A stretch of 6,662 bases of DNA, taken from JBFXDW01 sp050180745. GTDB lineage: Bacteria; Pseudomonadota; Alphaproteobacteria; UBA9219. The notes below the pieces were generated by a model. It was not told the DNA's origin and ran no database searches. It was given only the letters and a program-made list of their open reading frames with translations. Position numbers and translations under genes: made by a program. This document shows, one piece after another, positions 5,418 through 6,662 of the stretch. How positions within the stretch are numbered: position 1 is the stretch's first letter; every line of letters starts with the position of its first letter. The stretch spans positions 1 to 6,662 of the forward strand of contig JBFXDW010000099.1 in the NCBI GenBank assembly GCA_050180745.1. Reading direction: 5' to 3'.

Positions 5418-6100
5418 TGATACAGCAACAAACACTGCGGGATTTTATAGAAGCTCATACAGCGTTATTGCCGGTTGCTTTTGTGCCTGAGATTAAGCTT
5501 CTTCAGGCGAATGATATGACGCGCGTGTGGCATGCCTATCAAGAGCTGATGGGGTGTCAGGATGTGGATGTGCCTTATTGGGCTGTCGTTTGGGCGGGTG
5601 GACAGGCCTTGGCGCGGCACATTCTGGATGATCCGGAAATCGTAATGGGCAAGAGCGTCCTCGATCTGGCCTGCGGCAGCGGTATAGGCGCTATAGCCGC
5701 AGCCAAGGCGGGGGCAGGGCGTGTTCTAGCGTGTGATACGGATCCTTTGGCCCAGATGGCACTGGCGCTGAATGCCGCATATAATGAAGTCGATATTGAT
5801 GTCTGTGGCGAGATGAATATGAAGCGGCCTCCTGAAGGCATAGACGTTATTATTGCGGGCGATATTTGTTATGAACAAAGGATGAGCCACCGCTTGTTGC
5901 GATGGCTCATGATGTGTAAAGAAGCCGATATTGATGTCATTATTGCGGACCCCAAGCGTGGCTATGCGCCGGACCGGAATCCCGATGTGCGTGTGTCGGC
6001 CTTAGCTGACTATCTGGTGCCGACCCCGCTTGATATAGAAGGAGAAGCTACACGCGAGGTTGTTTTGTGGAACGTCGAGACTTACTCGGCAGCTTCCTGA
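5417..6100 (+). CDS. METTL20-like protein lysine methyltransferase, probably acting on ETF beta subunit
   Basis: This 227-residue class I (seven-beta-strand) SAM-dependent methyltransferase matches the METTL20/ETFBKMT pattern closely. PYWAVVWAGGQALARHILDD is at 53-72, the SAM motif VLDLACGSGIG at 81-91, and the acidic ribose-binding loop CDTDP at 106-110. GDICYE (148-153) corresponds to the family's D-x-x-Y post-motif, and LLRWL and ADPKRGY follow. Human METTL20 and a characterised Agrobacterium homologue methylate lysines of the electron-transfer flavoprotein beta subunit near its recognition loop, modulating electron transfer. PrmA (ribosomal L11 methyltransferase) is a related alternative, but the WAxxWxGGQALxR signature favours the ETF-beta type. 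The start is ATG 5417, overlapping the ubiA stop by one base; a TTG just before it (5414) is less likely. No ETF genes are in the window. The last 19 nt overlap sciP on the other strand. Confidence 0.82.
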   Translation: MIQQQTLRDFIEAHTALLPVAFVPEIKLLQANDMTRVWHAYQELMGCQDVDVPYWAVVWAGGQALARHILDDPEIVMGKSVLDLACGSGIGAIAAAKAGAGRVLACDTDPLAQMALALNAAYNEVDIDVCGEMNMKRPPEGIDVIIAGDICYEQRMSHRLLRWLMMCKEADIDVIIADPKRGYAPDRNPDVRVSALADYLVPTPLDIEGEATREVVLWNVETYSAAS

Positions 6101-6396
6101 TCGCGGGCGCGGTATTCCTGAACGCGTGTGGCACGCAGGCCTCCCATGCCATGGTGGTCCAGAAGGTGAGACCATGTTTTGAACTCTTCTTCTGAAAGCT
6201 TGTAGCGATCACAGGCCTCAGGCAGGCTTAGTACGCCGTTGCGGACAGCTGTGACGACTTGGGCTTTGCGGCGCATAACCCAGCGGCGGGTGCTGGGATC
6301 AGGGAGCTTATCAAGCTCACGTTGGCGCTCGGATGAGCGGACAATCCTGACTTGATCGCCAGAGGACTGAAATTCGGCTTTTGATGAATGTGACAT
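6082..6396 (-). CDS. sciP: SciP-type regulator (DUF1153), CtrA inhibitor
   Basis: This 104-residue DNA-binding protein carries the DUF1153 domain almost without gaps: LPDPSTRRWVMRRKAQVV at 31-48, the helix-turn-helix VRNGVLSLPEACDRYKLSEEEFKTW at 51-75, and GLRATRVQEYR at 86-96. In Caulobacter, SciP accumulates in G1 cells, binds CtrA and stops it from activating its target promoters; the family is typical of Alphaproteobacteria that have CtrA. The first 30 residues are a polar, variable arm. The start ATG (6396) is supported by AAGGAG 8 nt upstream. The gene is convergent with the methyltransferase gene, overlapping its last 19 nt, and no terminator lies between them. Its upstream region is AT-rich and has several TTAA tetramers but no proper CtrA box. 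Regulation by CtrA, known for Caulobacter sciP, cannot be shown here. Confidence 0.93.
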   Translation of the reverse strand: MSHSSKAEFQSSGDQVRIVRSSERQRELDKLPDPSTRRWVMRRKAQVVTAVRNGVLSLPEACDRYKLSEEEFKTWSHLLDHHGMGGLRATRVQEYRARDQEAAE

Positions 6397-6662
6397 CTTT
6401 ATGACTCCTTCTTTTGAAACACCGATCCCGAAATAATGGTTCTATAATAAGCTAAAACCGTTTAAATCCAGCTAACATTAAGCTTAACGTCGGGTGTGTT
6501 GCAAGGCACAAAATACTTTCATAATAAGGTGTTATTAGTGTGGCATGGTTAATATGTTGAAATTAAAGGAGATAAATTGTTGTGGGTTAGGGGCTGGATT
6601 GGCTTTGCATGCCCCCGATTCCTGCTCTTAGAGCTTTAGGGCGTGCCGTCAAATAAAAGAAA
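6397..6662. other. AT-rich region upstream of sciP, with a rightward Shine-Dalgarno
   Basis: No convincing gene is seen in these 266 nt. Near sciP there are TTAA tetramers at 6462-6465, 6478-6481 and 6484-6487; the last two form the palindrome TTAAGCTTAA. A leftward TATTAT (6454-6449) could be a -10 box but has no good -35 partner. TAATAA-GGTG-TTATTA (6522-6537) is a small AT-only hairpin. On the plus strand AAAGGAG (6565-6571) is a strong Shine-Dalgarno, but the TTG 5 nt behind it (6577) opens only a 20-codon frame that stops at 6637-6639. The rightward neighbour, if any, begins outside the window or this is a leader. Confidence 0.5.

Noticed and set aside
6462..6487. CtrA box (TTAA-N7-TTAA) upstream of sciP
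   Set aside because: Three TTAA tetramers are present, but their gaps are 12 and 2 nt; checking N7 spacing on both strands gives no canonical site.
1..6662. CRISPR array, tRNA or rRNA genes, or an insertion-sequence transposase
   Set aside because: No regularly spaced direct repeats, no tRNA-like cloverleaf or rRNA sequence, and no transposase motif was seen on reading through the window.

Overview
This window looks like part of an alphaproteobacterial chromosome of medium G+C. The best taxonomic marker is the SciP (DUF1153) gene at the right end, a family essentially confined to Alphaproteobacteria. The UbiA and the ETF-beta-methyltransferase-like protein also resemble alphaproteobacterial versions. 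I cannot assign a genus.

Left part (1-1410). A rightward gene cut by the window edge encodes a HEPN-like (DUF4145/abortive-infection-type) helical protein. It runs into a leftward brnT-brnA toxin-antitoxin operon, with only 7 nt between the two convergent stop codons. brnT has a near-consensus promoter (TTGACA, 17 nt, TACAAT). A perfect 24-bp palindrome covers its -10 box and most of the spacer, and the promoter is placed so that transcription should start at or next to the toxin's ATG (a leaderless toxin message). brnA overlaps the end of brnT by 20 nt and has its own good Shine-Dalgarno sequence.

Middle part (1410-4121, all leftward). Reading in the direction of transcription there is an exported family-3 solute-binding-like protein without a transporter, a flavin split-barrel (PNPOx-like) protein 14 nt later, and after a 70-nt gap a CLC-type Cl-/H+ antiporter whose stop codon lies just upstream of the brnT promoter.

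Intergenic region (4122-4487). It separates the leftward block from a rightward block and carries two inverted copies of a palindromic intergenic repeat (4255-4307 and 4341-4395), arranged head to head like a bacterial BIME.

Right part (4488-6662). ubiA (4-hydroxybenzoate polyprenyltransferase, ubiquinone synthesis) is coupled through a TGATG stop/start overlap to a seven-beta-strand methyltransferase closely resembling METTL20/ETFBKMT, which methylates the electron-transfer flavoprotein beta subunit. ETF feeds electrons to ubiquinone through ETF:ubiquinone oxidoreductase, so the pair may be linked through the quinone pool. The methyltransferase end overlaps, tail to tail, a leftward sciP gene, whose product in Caulobacter inhibits the cell-cycle regulator CtrA. 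The last 266 nt hold the sciP promoter region and a rightward Shine-Dalgarno with only a very short reading frame behind it.

Most of the window is ordinary housekeeping content. The most interesting points are the brnTA control region, the HEPN-like neighbour that lacks the usual motif histidine, the paired repeat, and the orphan binding protein/flavoprotein pair. I see no clear evidence for a wholly new system.
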